A stretch of 64,000 bases of DNA from Isoetes taiwanensis (Eukaryota > Streptophyta > Lycopodiopsida > Isoetales > Isoetaceae). The stretch is taken from assembly GCA_021234155.1 (NCBI GenBank), contig JAJEKV010000512.1:62001-126000 (forward strand). Reading direction: 5' to 3'. This document shows positions 1 to 10,660 of this stretch, one piece after another; position 1 is the stretch's first letter, and the number at the start of each line of letters is the position of its first letter. Under the pieces are notes generated by a model. It was not told where the DNA came from and did not search any database. It saw only the letters and a program-made list of their open reading frames with translations. The translations under genes and the position numbers were made by a program.

Positions 1-295
1 TTCCATGAATCTGTGCATCAACCGTCTCTCATGATAGCAATTTTGGAAGGGAGTTGCTTGAATTATGGAGCTCCATTTCTTCTCCATATTCATGCGACTC
101 CTTATCCCTACCAAATCAAAATGGAAATTTATTCTATAACCGGATTGACTTTGCAGGATTTTACAATATCATGTTCAAGCAGGATTTTGCAGGATTTTAA
201 GTTCTCTTGCAGTATATAGCTCTAATGGCTAGGTAGCAGCATAGAGGAAAGGGTTGTTATAAGCATGGCAAGTTCGTCTGCAGTGAGCATTACAA
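1..295. other. Unassigned flank
   Basis: AT-rich sequence with no convincing coding signal, RNA gene or repeat. A 68-codon open frame near the start has no recognisable domain and is probably chance. Confidence 0.5.
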
Positions 296-857
296 GGGCC
301 ATTTCCCACTCGCCATTAAGTTAAGTTAATTTAACCAGTTGGTTATCTTTTAACTTAACCGAAAAGAGATTATGCTTTCCCATTAAGGTCGTTAAGTTAA
401 GACTAACTTAACGGATTATGAAGATATACATTCCCACTAGACTTAACCTAACATTTACAATGAGTTGATGTTTCACACTAGTAGTTAAAAGGCTTTGTTA
501 GGTTAGAGATAACTAAGTCCATTTCCCACTTTAGTGAAGAGATGCCATTAAGTTAAAGATATCTAAGGTATTTCTTAGTTGTTGAAACCAACAATCCATG
601 AAGAGATACAAGGTTTATTTTCGATCTCTTCTCTTTCTATATTTTCGATATTCTTTATCTGTCTCTATTTTTTCTCTCTCTGTATTTCTCTACTTTAACT
701 GTCTCTATTTTTTCTCTCTTTGTATTTCTCTATTTTTTAACCTTAATTTGGATGTCCCATTATTTTTAGTGGGTGTCACATTTATCTTGGCATTGGAAAA
801 ACCGTAGGTACACGCTCCCTAAAAATAATCTAAGAAATGTTTCCACTATCGAAAAAA

Positions 858-1053
858 CACTACTACAAAAATAGGTAGAAATGGCACAAAAGTGACATTT
901 ATGCTCCGCCTTTTTACGGGGCATAAACGTCACTTTTGTGCCATTTATGACGTTTGTGCTCCCCAAATGGCACAAAAGTGACGTTTATGCCCCGTAAAAG
1001 GGCGGAGCATAAATGTCATTTTTGTGCCATTTCTACCTATTTTTGTAGTAGTG
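858..1053. mobile_element. CACTA-type MITE, near-perfect palindrome
   Basis: The 196-bp element starts CACTACTACAAAAATAGG and ends with its reverse complement CCTATTTTTGTAGTAGTG. It is flanked on both sides by AAA, which fits the 3-bp target duplication of CACTA elements, though AAA is low complexity. The two halves pair along almost their whole length around a short loop near 945-965, with AATGGCACAAAAGTGAC words in both arms. It has no coding capacity. A transcript would fold into a long hairpin, a possible small-RNA source. Confidence 0.85.
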
Positions 1054-1400
1054 AAAGAACTACAAATTCTAGTCATTAGATGTTCAAATATGCCCAAAAT
1101 ATGCTCTAAGGTGCGAAAACTACCCTAGATTCAATTCGATTCTAATGAATTGTCCCTTGAGCGGAGGAAATCCAAAAAGCTTTTGATCCTCAAGCTACTC
1201 TAGCTGTTCAAAGAGATGAAATAAGCCATTTTCATATAAAAAAATAATAATAATAACCTAACTAGACTAGAAATGATGCCCAGCGTTGCTGGGCATAAGC
1301 TATGTAAATGATACACTATACCAATGAGAGAATAATCCAAAAGTACATCATTGTTACACACGCCACTATTTTCTGTACCCTTTGCCATTTGCTCTATATC

Positions 1401-3069
1401 CCGTTTTTACCCTTTTCCTTTTCCCCTTTCCATATTTTTCTTACACTTTTTTTTTCCTTCTTTTCCTTTTTCCTTTGTTCCACACATCCCCCCACAACCC
1501 CTCCCCGGCCCCGCTTCCCTTCCCTTTTCCCTTTCTCTTTTCTTTATGGACTTTTTCTTTCTCCTTTCCTCCTTTTCCTTTTCCCTCATGCCCTTTTTCC
1601 CTTTCCTCATGCTTTCCCTTTCCCTTTCCCTTTCCCTTTTCCTATGCCACATTTTTTCTCGTGTGGCGCAATTCTTTTTTTCCCCACCCTTTCCCTCTTC
1701 CCCCTTTTTTTCCCTTTTTCCCTTTTTCATGCTCTTTTTTTCACTTCTTTTTCCCCTTTCTTCACCCGTTCCCTCTTTCAAGTTCTCCCTTGCCCATTCC
1801 TCCTTCCATTCTCCCCCTTTCCCAGGTTCCTTTCCCCCCTCCCTTTTTCTTTCCTTTCCCTTTCGCTTTTCACATGCCCTTTTCCTTTTCCTTTCCTTTC
1901 TCTTCACCTTTTTCTTGATCCCCTTTTTCCCTATCCTTTTCCTCCTTTCTCCAAACTTTCCCTCTTCCCCTTTTTCGTTCCTTTTTCTTTCTTTTCTTTC
2001 TTTTTTCCTTATGCTTTCTCTTCTCCCATGCCATTTTTCCCTTCCATTTCCCCTTTCCTCACCCTCTCTTCTCCTTTTTTCGATGGTGTTTTTTCACTTT
2101 CCTTTTTCACTCTCTTCACCCTTTACCTCTTCCCCCTTTTCCCTTGCCCTTTCCCCTTCCTTTTTCACCTTTTCCTTTACCTCTTTCTCCTAGGTTCTCT
2201 TTCCCTGTTTTCCCTTCATTTTGTTTTTTCCCTTTTCTTTTCTTTTTTCCATGCCCTTCTCCCTCCTTTTACATTTCCTCTTTTTTCTCTTTTCCTTTTC
2301 TTCCTTTTCCACCCTTGCCCTCTTAAGCCTTTCTTTCTTGAAGGTTTTTTTCCCTTCCCTTTCCCCCTCTTTTTTTAATTCCCTTTCCCTTTACCTTTTC
2401 CCAAACCACTTTGCCCTTCTATTTTCTCCTTTCCTCGCCCTTTCTTTCTTCCCTTTTTCCCATGTCATTTTTCGCTTCTCCTTTTTCCTTTCTCTTTTTC
2501 TTTATTCCCCGTGTCTTTTTTCCATTTTCTCATCCCTTTTCCTTTCCCCCTTTTTCCTTTTCCATTTCCCTTTTTCCCTTTCCCTGTCCTCTTTCCTCAC
2601 CTTTTCCCCCTAACCTTTTTTCCATCCTTTTATCGATGTCCTTTTTGCTTCTCTTTTCCTCTTTCTTCACCCCTTTTCTCTTCCCCTTTTTCCCGTGCCC
2701 TTTCCCCATTCTTTTTTTCCTTTTTTCTTGTGCCTTTTTTCCATGTTCCCTATTCTTCTTTGCCCCACTTTTTCTTTTTCGTCCCCTCCTTCTTCCCATC
2801 ATTTTCCTGTTCCCCTTTTCCCTTACCTTTCCTTTCCCCACAATTTCCTTCTTCCCTTTTTCTCAGTCAGTGCCCTTTTTCCCTTCCCTTTCCCCCTCTT
2901 TTTTCTATTCCTTTTCTTTTTTCCCATGCCATTTTACCTTCCCTTTTCCCCGTTCATTGCCCTTTTCTTCTTCCCCTTTTTTCCATGCCCTTTTTATCTT
3001 TCCCTTTTCTCTTCTTTTTTTTTTCCTTTTACCTGTGCCTTTCCTCCCCTTTCCTTTCCTTTTCCCCTT
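1401..3069. repeat. 1.7-kb polypyrimidine/polypurine tract
   Basis: The plus strand is almost entirely C and T for about 1.67 kb. It consists of runs of CCCTTTTTCC and CCTTTTCCC, broken at irregular intervals by CATGCC, CATGCT or TTCACC. Long open frames rich in Phe, Pro, Ser and Leu (to 356 codons), and Lys/Glu/Arg frames on the other strand, follow from composition alone and are not genes. The recurring CATGCC breaks suggest a degenerate tandem repeat rather than a pure microsatellite. Such mirror-prone tracts can form triplex (H-DNA) structures. Confidence 0.9.
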
Positions 3070-3163
3070 AAGAGATCAAATCATGACGAATCACAGTGGT
3101 GGAAGGTCGTGAAATAAATCTTGGCCTTCAAATTCAATGAGATGATCTTAGCCATTCAAATTA

Positions 3164-3223
3164 GGGCTTGATCCATTCAATACGATATAACATGGGCTTG
3201 ATCCATTCAATACGATATAACAT
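3164..3223 (+). repeat. 30-bp direct tandem duplication
   Basis: Two identical 30-bp copies, 3164-3193 and 3194-3223, each beginning GGGCTTGATCCATTCAATAC. They lie just inside the right end of the 296-3523 element. Confidence 0.9.
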
Positions 3224-3656
3224 TATAATATAAGATTGTTACCCCTTTCTCACTTAACAGTTAGGTTAAGTTAGTTCTTAACCGAGTTAAGTGTACCTTT
3301 CCTAGGCCACTTAACTTCTAGTTTAAAATAAGGGGTCTAGTTAAAGTTTTAACTTAACTTAACTTAACTATTATCAGTATGAAAGTGACCTGGTTAAGTT
3401 AATCATAGTTAAAATTTAACCAAGTCCTAACCTAACTGGTAGTAACTTAAATGCTAGTGTGAAAGCAAGTTTCCGTTATTTACCCTATTTAACCTAACCT
3501 AACTGCCAGTGGGAATTGACCCCAATTTAAATATGCAGCTACATTTTGTGTTGCCGTAAATTATGAGTAGATAAGTGAATTCATATAATTGCTTTGTAGA
3601 TGTTCAGGTAACATTCATATGAAGTAAACCTCCTTGTTGTAGAGATGGAATCAAAT

Positions 3657-4000
3657 CACTACTACAAAAATGAGCACAAATGGCACAAACAAATGACACA
3701 TTTTCATGAATTTGCCATTTGGGCCGTTGTAATTGGCAAATGAACAAACGTGACAAGTATATGCCATTTAAGTGACAACTATTTTGCCATTTGTTGGTCA
3801 TATAAATGGCACATATATTGGTGTCATTTATGTGCCATTTATTTTGACCTGCATAAATGACATATTAGTAAGTGTCATGCATGTGCCTTAGAAGTGTGTG
3901 CATATTTTTGGCATTTGTGTTGGAATAAATGTCACTTGTAGAAGTGACTTATATTTGCGGTTCAAGTGTGGTTAGTGTTTTGCCATTTAATACACGGCGT
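3657..4000 (+). mobile_element. One end of a CACTA-like element
   Basis: CACTACTACAAAAATG at 3657 matches the terminus of the 858-1053 MITE. It is followed by repeated subterminal words GCCATTT, AATGGCACA and TGTGCCATTTA in both orientations, to about 3990. Subterminal repeats are typical of CACTA (En/Spm) ends. I found no matching inverted terminus downstream, so this is a truncated end or its partner has diverged. Confidence 0.55.
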
Positions 4001-4516
4001 TTTTGTGGGCTTTGCAGGTTTTTGAGATTTAGCATTGGCTATAATATGACGACATCCGATATTTACGTGGTTGGGAAGATATAATGTATAACTATTTGCA
4101 TGGACCTAATGATTAACTTAATTTCTGGAATAGGCTACTTAGAATTATGTAAACTCTATCATAAGCATATACGTGGGTATAAGCTTAATCTAGGTAGTCA
4201 AATTATGGTGTCCCAAATGTATATTCATAATAAGATTATTATTTTTGATATTTACATGGTCCCAAATTTATTTGTAGGATTACTATTTTCATAAAACTAA
4301 GAAGCTATAATGTGGCTGAAATCACAAACCGTATCTTTATAACCTAGGTATTCATATCAGCATACCGTATAAGTTGATGGTGGCACCTTGATTCCAAACG
4401 CGAGCATCTAGGGTTTCAGATGTTTTCTATTGTGGTGACGGGTTTTGTGGAGGTGGCCAGGGCCCTGCCGCAGTTGCATGTCCGGCCATAGCCATAATCA
4501 TGTTTCTGGTGTTCTG
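4001..4516. other. Unassigned intergenic sequence
   Basis: No supported gene, RNA or repeat. The short open frames lack domains. Confidence 0.5.
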
Positions 4517-5670
4517 CTGCAGGCTTAAGCCATGCTCCTTAAGGCATACCATAGCAGGATTGGCAACCACAGGGCTCTAGTCGCTTCTTCTGCAGTGTTT
4601 CAGTAAGAAATGAGGTTTCCACAGAGGAAAACCCTATTAGGGCCCGACTTTTGTTATTCCGGCTGGGCTTGTCTTGAACAATGGAGCAAGGTCGATTTCG
4701 CGACTAAGCCTGGGTGATTCTTACATTTTCTTGTGTGTTTTTTTAGGGTATGTTTGTTCTGCTGTCGGTGTTGCTGTGTTTTTTGTTGTGTATCTATTTA
4801 TTTTGCTCTGTCTTCTGGTGAAACAAAGAGGTTCAATTCCTTTGAAGAAATAGAAGCAAGAAAGGTTTGCTGTGAGAAGTTCAGTTTGCTATATCGCATG
4901 CTTGTTGTGCTATATGTTGAGAATGATGACCATTGGATTTGTATTTTTAATTGCCCCCTTACAAATTGGGTCAACATGGGGCTGTTTGACCCCATCTTGA
5001 CTTTATCAGACTGATCATATGGATGCATAGGGAATATTCGCCCCAAATTGTGCTATGAGCTAATGGCCACGAAAAATCAAAACACGAATCTGCAGGCTTG
5101 AGCCACTTTCCTTAGGGAAGTACCATAGCAGGATCAACGACAACAGGGCTCTAGCCACTTCTTTTGCAGTGTTTCGGTAAGAAATGAGGCTTCCACAAAG
5201 GAAAACCCTGTTATGGCCTGGCCTTGTTAGTTCCGGCAGGCTTCTCACTGAGCAATGGAGCAAGGTCGATTTGCAGCCAAGCCTGAATTGATTCTTCTGT
5301 TTCTTGTGCGTTTTTTTAGGATATGTTTGCTCTGTTATCGGTGTTGCTCTGTTTTCTCTTGTGCATGTATTTCTTTTGCTCTGACTTCTGGTGAAATACA
5401 GAGGTTCAATTCCTCTGAAGAAATAGAAGCAAGAAAGGTTTGCTGTGAGAAGTTCCATTTGCTATATATTGTATGCTTCTTGTATTGTACGTTTGATGTG
5501 AGAATGATAACCATTGGATTTGTATTTTTAATTGCCCCCTTACAAATCAGGTCAACATGGGACTGTTTGACCCCATCTTGACTTTGAGCGGACGGATCAT
5601 ATATGGATGCATAGGGAATATTCCCCAAATTGTGGTATGATCTAATGGTCACGAAAAGTCAAAACACACC
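4517..5670 (+). repeat. Direct tandem duplication, ~573-bp unit
   Basis: Copy 1 (4517-5089) and copy 2 (5090-5670) share the same order of segments: CTGCAGGCTT start, CCATAGCAGGAT, ACAGGGCTCTAG, AATGGAGCAAGGTCGATTT, GAAATAGAAGCAAGAAAGG, then CAACATGGG and TTTGACCCCATCTTGAC. The copies differ at scattered sites and by small indels. Open frames of about 90-110 codons in both copies are not shared in a consistent frame and show no domain, so I do not call a gene. Confidence 0.85.
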
Positions 5671-5688
5671 CCGAATGATATTCTATAT

Positions 5689-6778
5689 TCCTATATTATA
5701 ATGTTATCCAGTGTTGTATCATGCCCTAGATCGGACGGCCCACGTTCGTTTGGCCCATTCCACGGTCAGAATGCTTTAACAAAAAAAAAAAAGCTTGCAT
5801 TGGCTATGGCCCGTTTTCTCTCACGCTAGGGTTTTTTTTGTTGGTGGTCGAGATATGAGGAGCCAGGAATTCCGCTATGCTCTGCCTCATGCCCTGAGAT
5901 CTAGGAGGAGAGAAGAACAGAAGCCTGAATATATTCTAGTTTTGAACTTGGGTATGGATGCTGATAAGCTTTCTTCTTAGAGCTCTTTTAGTTTCCGCTC
6001 CAAAATTTTCTGTCTTCCTCTGTTCTCGGTTTTGCCCATGGCAATCTACACGAAGGTGCTCCTGCTCTTGGTTCTGCTATGAGTTTTTCTCTTGCCAATA
6101 TGGCTATCAGAGACTGCCGGAACTCCTTCAAAACTCAAACGAAGGTAAGATTTATTTAAAACGGCCTCTTGGGCCTGACTTCGGCATAATACAGGCTGGA
6201 GCTTGAAGCAATGGCGACGTTTTCCATCACAGATGGAGCAGATCTGGTGAGACCTCATTTGCTTCATTAACCCAAATGACTGTACTTTCTTAGTTCATTC
6301 TTTGTTTGTTGTTCATTCTTTGATTTAATATAGATCCGAATGTGAGCTACTTGAATGGTTTGAAAACATCTAAGGGTAATTCAGAGAAACGTTAGAACCT
6401 AGAATCGTCATCATGTAATCCATTTGCATGGTGAGAACCGTCATGGTGAGCCATTCGTTTGCATCAGCTAGGGTATTCGATTATTTTAATCCCTTTAGAT
6501 ACATAAACGTGGAAGATCCTTTGTGAAATGCAACCATCAAGAAAAGAAAATAACTCTGATGGTGTCCGGATAGAGCTGCATGAAGGCTTTCCCGTGGGCA
6601 TAAGTACTTTGCTTATGAAACAAACTTTCATTGCAGGTTTCAATCAAGCTTCCAATAGAGCTCCCCATTGAGTTAGCTCCAGAAAAAAAGCACAATAACT
6701 TATGCGGTAGATATCTTTTTTGCAGTAGATATCTTTTCTGAAGAGTGTCAGTATAATTTCCTATGTTACACCATCTAA
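5689..6778 (+). mobile_element. Helitron-like segment, copy 1
   Basis: It starts TCCTATATTATAATGTTA and is followed by a GACGGCCCA word. The same 5' block recurs at 6779 and 15644. Helitrons begin with TC and end with CTRR. Here a CTAA (6775-6778) lies directly before the TC of the next copy, as in head-to-tail Helitrons. The interior has exon-like stretches with possible splice sites (around 5840-5960 and 6040-6145) but no gene I recognise. No GC-rich hairpin precedes the CTAA, so the 3' end is uncertain. Confidence 0.4.
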
Positions 6779-8020
6779 TCCTATATTATAATGTTTTACC
6801 ACGACATCAGATGGCCCAGATTAGTTTGCAAAAAGTCCAGCCTTGCTATGGCGATGCTGCTTTTCCTCTGCTGTTGCAGGCTTTCAACCCATAGTCCATA
6901 GTAATTTGGTGAGTCAAGGCCAGTCTCCTGTTATTTTTCTTCAATTTGGCACCGCGATAGATATAACGATAATGATTGTGATCATGGAAGCAAGCACGGT
7001 GAATGATTAAAGTGGATTCTCCTTTTGTAGCTTCAAAATGTAAAAGCAATGCAGTAGAGCTTCATCCGGCAGCAGGTCCAGGCGCAGAGCTAGACAAGTA
7101 TGCAGTTCAATGATTATATTCTGCATTGTATTCTTCTGTCAATTTACCTCTTATTCTTCACTCTCATACCTTTCTCTATTTGCAGGAATGCTATGGAATT
7201 GATGATTTGGGCATATCATCTCATGCAGCCATTTTGTTGAGTTGCTTGATTGTTTCTTTGCCAACAACGTTATCAGTCTTAGTGTTATAGTGACGTTTCT
7301 GTACCATCCATTGTGATGTGTTGATCCTCACTCAGTATCTCCTAATAGAAAAACACATAAAACAGAGATATTTATACACCCACAACATGTGCGATGAAGG
7401 TTGAACGGCCATATATTCTGAGCATAAATAGAAAAAAGTCCAATCTCTTTCAGAACTGTCATGATTCTGTTGAGGCAAGTTTCAAGCAATTGGAGTCCTT
7501 GCAAGAACATGTACAAATATTTTGATGGCTGATACCTTGAATGCACCTTGAATGCTTCTTGCTTCGACTCACAACTTGCAAAGCATATCTCAAACAAGCA
7601 GATATTGGTATAGCAATAGGTTTTGGTATAGTTGGTGTTTGAGACATTATGTGTTATTGGCAGAGAGCTTTGAACATGGTAGACAATAAATTTGCAACCA
7701 TTGTAGCTATTGTAGCTGGCATTTTCATTTGGGATTTGCCATTTTAAAGGTCTAAATGTTCACCTTTATATACAATGCATAATATAAAAGATGGCACTGA
7801 TTTCTTTAAGGAAAAGAGAAAACGATGGTGGATGACGTAAGGCAGATGTGGACAAGCAAAACTTCACATTGTGCATAGCCGATATTCCTTATGGCTTCAG
7901 AATTAAAGATAGCGCCTTCAAATATTGCTTCATATTCGATAGCTACCAACTACCAATTGTGTATAGAACAAACAATGGAGAGCAAAAATATGGGATAACG
8001 TGAGGGGTAATATTCGGTGC

Positions 8021-8112
8021 AATAATGCTATTATCACACAATGATTTATAGTTTATCTCAAGCTACAATAATGCTATTATCACACAATGATTTATAGTTT
8101 ATCTCAAGCTAC
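8021..8112 (+). repeat. 46-bp perfect tandem duplication
   Basis: Copies at 8021-8066 and 8067-8112, each starting AATAATGCTATTATCACACA, are identical. This indicates a recent duplication or a local assembly duplication. Confidence 0.9.
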
Positions 8113-8284
8113 TAAAGGATCACAAGAACGTTGCAAAAAGAAATGAATCCAACAAGACAACATTTACACACTCACCCCGGTTTTTGGTCCACTGTTGAAA
8201 ACATCAGTTTTGGTAGGTCTACATGTCCTGTTTTCAAAGAATCCTACATGTGGATTTGTGGAGGTATGGTTTTTGTGGAGGTAT

Positions 8285-8562
8285 GGTTTGGGTGCATATT
8301 CACACGAGGGGGGTTACTCGGGCATCGAGAATTTGTCGGATAGGCATATTTGCCCTATATTCCTTGATCCGGACCGTTACATAGCGATCCTCGTTTGTGG
8401 GGTATACATGTACAAGTTTTTGTATACTGTATATTGAGTTTTGCAAAATACTATAAGGTTTAAGGGAATGTACTTAATGGTGTTAATTTTGTACATGTAT
8501 TGTAAGTTTTTAGGGGCTCTCGCTGCCCTACGTAACCCCCCGTGTGAATATGCACCCAAACC
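8285..8562. mobile_element. 278-bp MITE with ~32-bp terminal inverted repeats
   Basis: 8285-8317 begins GGTTTGGGTGCATATTCACA and is matched almost perfectly, inverted, by 8531-8562. The only clear differences are one extra base in a G run and the innermost base or two. The interior is AT-rich and non-coding. A short direct repeat (TTTGTGGAGGTATGG, twice) lies just upstream, so the target duplication cannot be assigned with confidence. The superfamily is unknown. Confidence 0.7.
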
Positions 8563-8699
8563 AAAGGGGGTTTTAGGGGGATGTTAATTTAAATGTATTG
8601 GATGTAATGGTTTGTGTTAATTAATGTTGATTGTAGTGATGTGTTGGTTGTTATTATGCTATATATTACTAAAAAAAATTTGGGCCCTTCGGGCCCTAA

Positions 8700-9714
8700 T
8701 AAAGGCCTTTGGGCATTAAGGATGGCATAACTTCACGTACCAACTTTACAAACACTTATGCATGTAATACCACGAGAAACACTTGTAATCTAATTACACC
8801 ACAAACTCTCTGCATTTTATAGTGAGGATGAACAACCCAAAATTGACCAAATGCAGCAAATTTATTTACCATTTATGTTCCTGCGAAATAAAATTGAATC
8901 AAATAAAAGCTTTTGACATTGATATGCTCTACAATAATGTTTTATTCACAAACCATTGCATGAACATCAGCGTTATCTCCGGTAAGTAACAATTGGTGAG
9001 GTTCATAAAGAACCGTAATACTCTCACGGGTTGCACGGCTTTGGTTTAACAAGTGAAGAGAATCAGCCCCGGTTTGGTGATGTGGAGTAGGTTTCCGTGA
9101 ATTGGTCGGTGAAGCAAGATCAAGGGTAGAGGTTTTGAAGCAAGCTTGCTCGTTGGCGTTCCACATATTGTTACTTCCAAATAAGCTATTCCTCTTTCAC
9201 AATGAAACTATTGTTTAGCAATCCATGTGATTTTGGATGGTCCATCTCTAGCTTATAGATAATGCATGATTCACTTTCTGGTTCGATTAAAGTTCGAAAC
9301 CTACAATATAAATGCATTCTTGTGGCCACTGTTTGACTAATCTGCATGATTCAGAAAAGGGCGTGGAATAATCCGCATGTTGTGTGCACAAGAATCCGTT
9401 TGTTGATTGAAGCTAAATGCTGGCTGCTATGAACAATCCGACAGGCTAGGAATATCCAAGAGTTGAAAGCAAACAGAGGGCCTAAACTCTAAACTCTTTT
9501 TGAATCTGCAGCAAATCTTAGAATAGCTAAAGGGAAGGAGACAAAGGCGAGTTTTGCAGCACTACATTGTAGAACTAGGAAAACAATACCTTGTAAAAAA
9601 AACCGTTATGCTAACTGAAGAAACATTAAAAAACAAATACCTTTGTAAGTGTGAGCAAAAAATCCACATCGTGGTAGCAAAAATCCACTCCAGCAACAAG
9701 AATCCAAGAGGGCA
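8700..9714. other. Unassigned intergenic sequence
   Basis: AT-rich sequence with only short domain-free frames, for example a minus-strand frame at 8942-9166. No RNA gene or element end was recognised. Confidence 0.5.
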
Positions 9715-9860
9715 AGTACACATGCGCATGCACACATGCACACACGCACACACATGAACTTGCACTTGCACTTGCACATGCACAGTACACATGCACATGC
9801 ATACACACGCACATGCACGTGCACATGCACATGCATACACATGCGCAGTGTTCATGCACA
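9715..9860. repeat. CA/TG-rich alternating purine-pyrimidine microsatellite
   Basis: About 145 bp of ACACATGCAC, TGCACTTGCAC and CACATGCATACAC words, almost continuously alternating purine and pyrimidine. Frames rich in Met, His, Cys and Thr on both strands are compositional. The tract has Z-DNA potential. Confidence 0.85.
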
Positions 9861-10137
9861 AAGACATGCAGAGAAAGACAACAACCCTCGGATTGTTCCA
9901 ACCAACGAAAATCAACGGCCCATAAAGGGTGCACTCTAGAAATACTATTTAGTACACCTCAACGAATACAACAATGAAATCATAGAAAAACCATGTGAAA
10001 AAACGTATAAAAATCTAAAAGTAACCCCCTGTTATTATGCTAGATATTGGTGTTCTTTTTTCAGTGGACTAAAACATCCACTGTTGTTTTGTAGTTTCTT
10101 CTATTGTGACATGTCATTTTATAATACAATCCACTGT
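9861..10137. other. Unassigned intergenic sequence
   Basis: No supported feature. GTTATTATGCTAGATATT near 10030 resembles sequence at 8649 near the putative 3' end of Helitron-like copy 2, a hint of a related element end. Confidence 0.35.
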
Positions 10138-10480
10138 AGGAAAGAATACTTGAATTTCTACATGTCTAATAATTCTATTGTCACATGTCTTTATAGATGT
10201 AGGAAACAATATTTGATTCTCTACATGTCCTATACTTCTATTCACATGTCTTTATAGTAGTAGGACAGAGTACTTTATTTGCTAAGGCATTGTAGAAAAG
10301 AATACATGAATTACGACACGTGTAATACTTCTCTTGTCACATGTCTTTATAGAAGTAGGAAAGAATACTTGATTCTCTACATGTCCTATCCTTCCATATC
10401 CGGGGTCTTTATAGTGGTCGGATAGAGTACTTGATTTGCTACATGTGATGCACGTGCACGATCACATGTCCTTATACTAG
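10138..10480 (+). repeat. Degenerate ~61-bp tandem repeat, about six copies
   Basis: Successive copies near 10138, 10199, 10260, 10290, 10355 and 10417 share GTAGGAAAGAATACTTGA, TCTACATGTC and CACATGTCTTTATAG. Copies differ at many sites and one is truncated, so the array is old. Confidence 0.75.
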
Positions 10481-10660
10481 TATTCCATGTAAGACAAGTT
10501 ACTTCAACTACTTCAATTACTTAACACCTATTTTTGCATAACAAAAAGAATTTGATTTGTATTCCTTGAGCGGGTGCAGGACCGGTGCAAAAATGCAACA
10601 TCTCATCTATTGTCCCTTTACCCCTCATGCTTATAGAAAACTAGAATGCAAAGGCATTAT

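Larger units (their letters stand above)
296..3523. mobile_element. Putative non-autonomous TIR DNA transposon
   Basis: The left end (from 296) begins GGGCCATTTCCCACTCG. The reverse complement of the right end (to 3523) begins GGGGTCAATTCCCACTGG. Both ends continue into about 300 bp rich in TTAAGTTAA/TTAACCTAACC motifs, and each repeats the subterminal word TTTCACACTAG. This supports imperfect inverted ends of one 3.2-kb element. No transposase frame is visible; the interior is a nested MITE and a pyrimidine tract. I see no clear target duplication, so the exact ends are uncertain. Two separate related MITEs flanking the tract is the main alternative. Confidence 0.5.
6779..8699 (+). mobile_element. 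Helitron-like segment, copy 2
   Basis: It starts TCCTATATTATAATGTTTTACC, preceded by A and beginning with T, which is the A|T insertion preference of Helitrons. A candidate 3' end is the hairpin GGGCCC-TTC-GGGCCC (8682-8696) overlapping CTAA (8696-8699) and followed by T. In known Helitrons the hairpin usually sits about 10 nt upstream of CTRR, so this pairing is tentative. A 46-bp duplication and a MITE lie inside. Confidence 0.35.

Noticed and set aside
1279-1295. GCCCAGCGTTGCTGGGC hairpin as a terminator or ncRNA stem
   Set aside because: A short isolated palindrome without a neighbouring gene, in a plant-like genome where such terminators are not expected.
1308-3117. Long open frames (up to 356 codons) rich in Phe/Pro/Ser, and an antisense Lys/Glu/Arg frame
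   Set aside because: They follow from a C/T-only sequence that rarely makes stop codons on either strand. Several overlapping frames are open at once and none has a domain.
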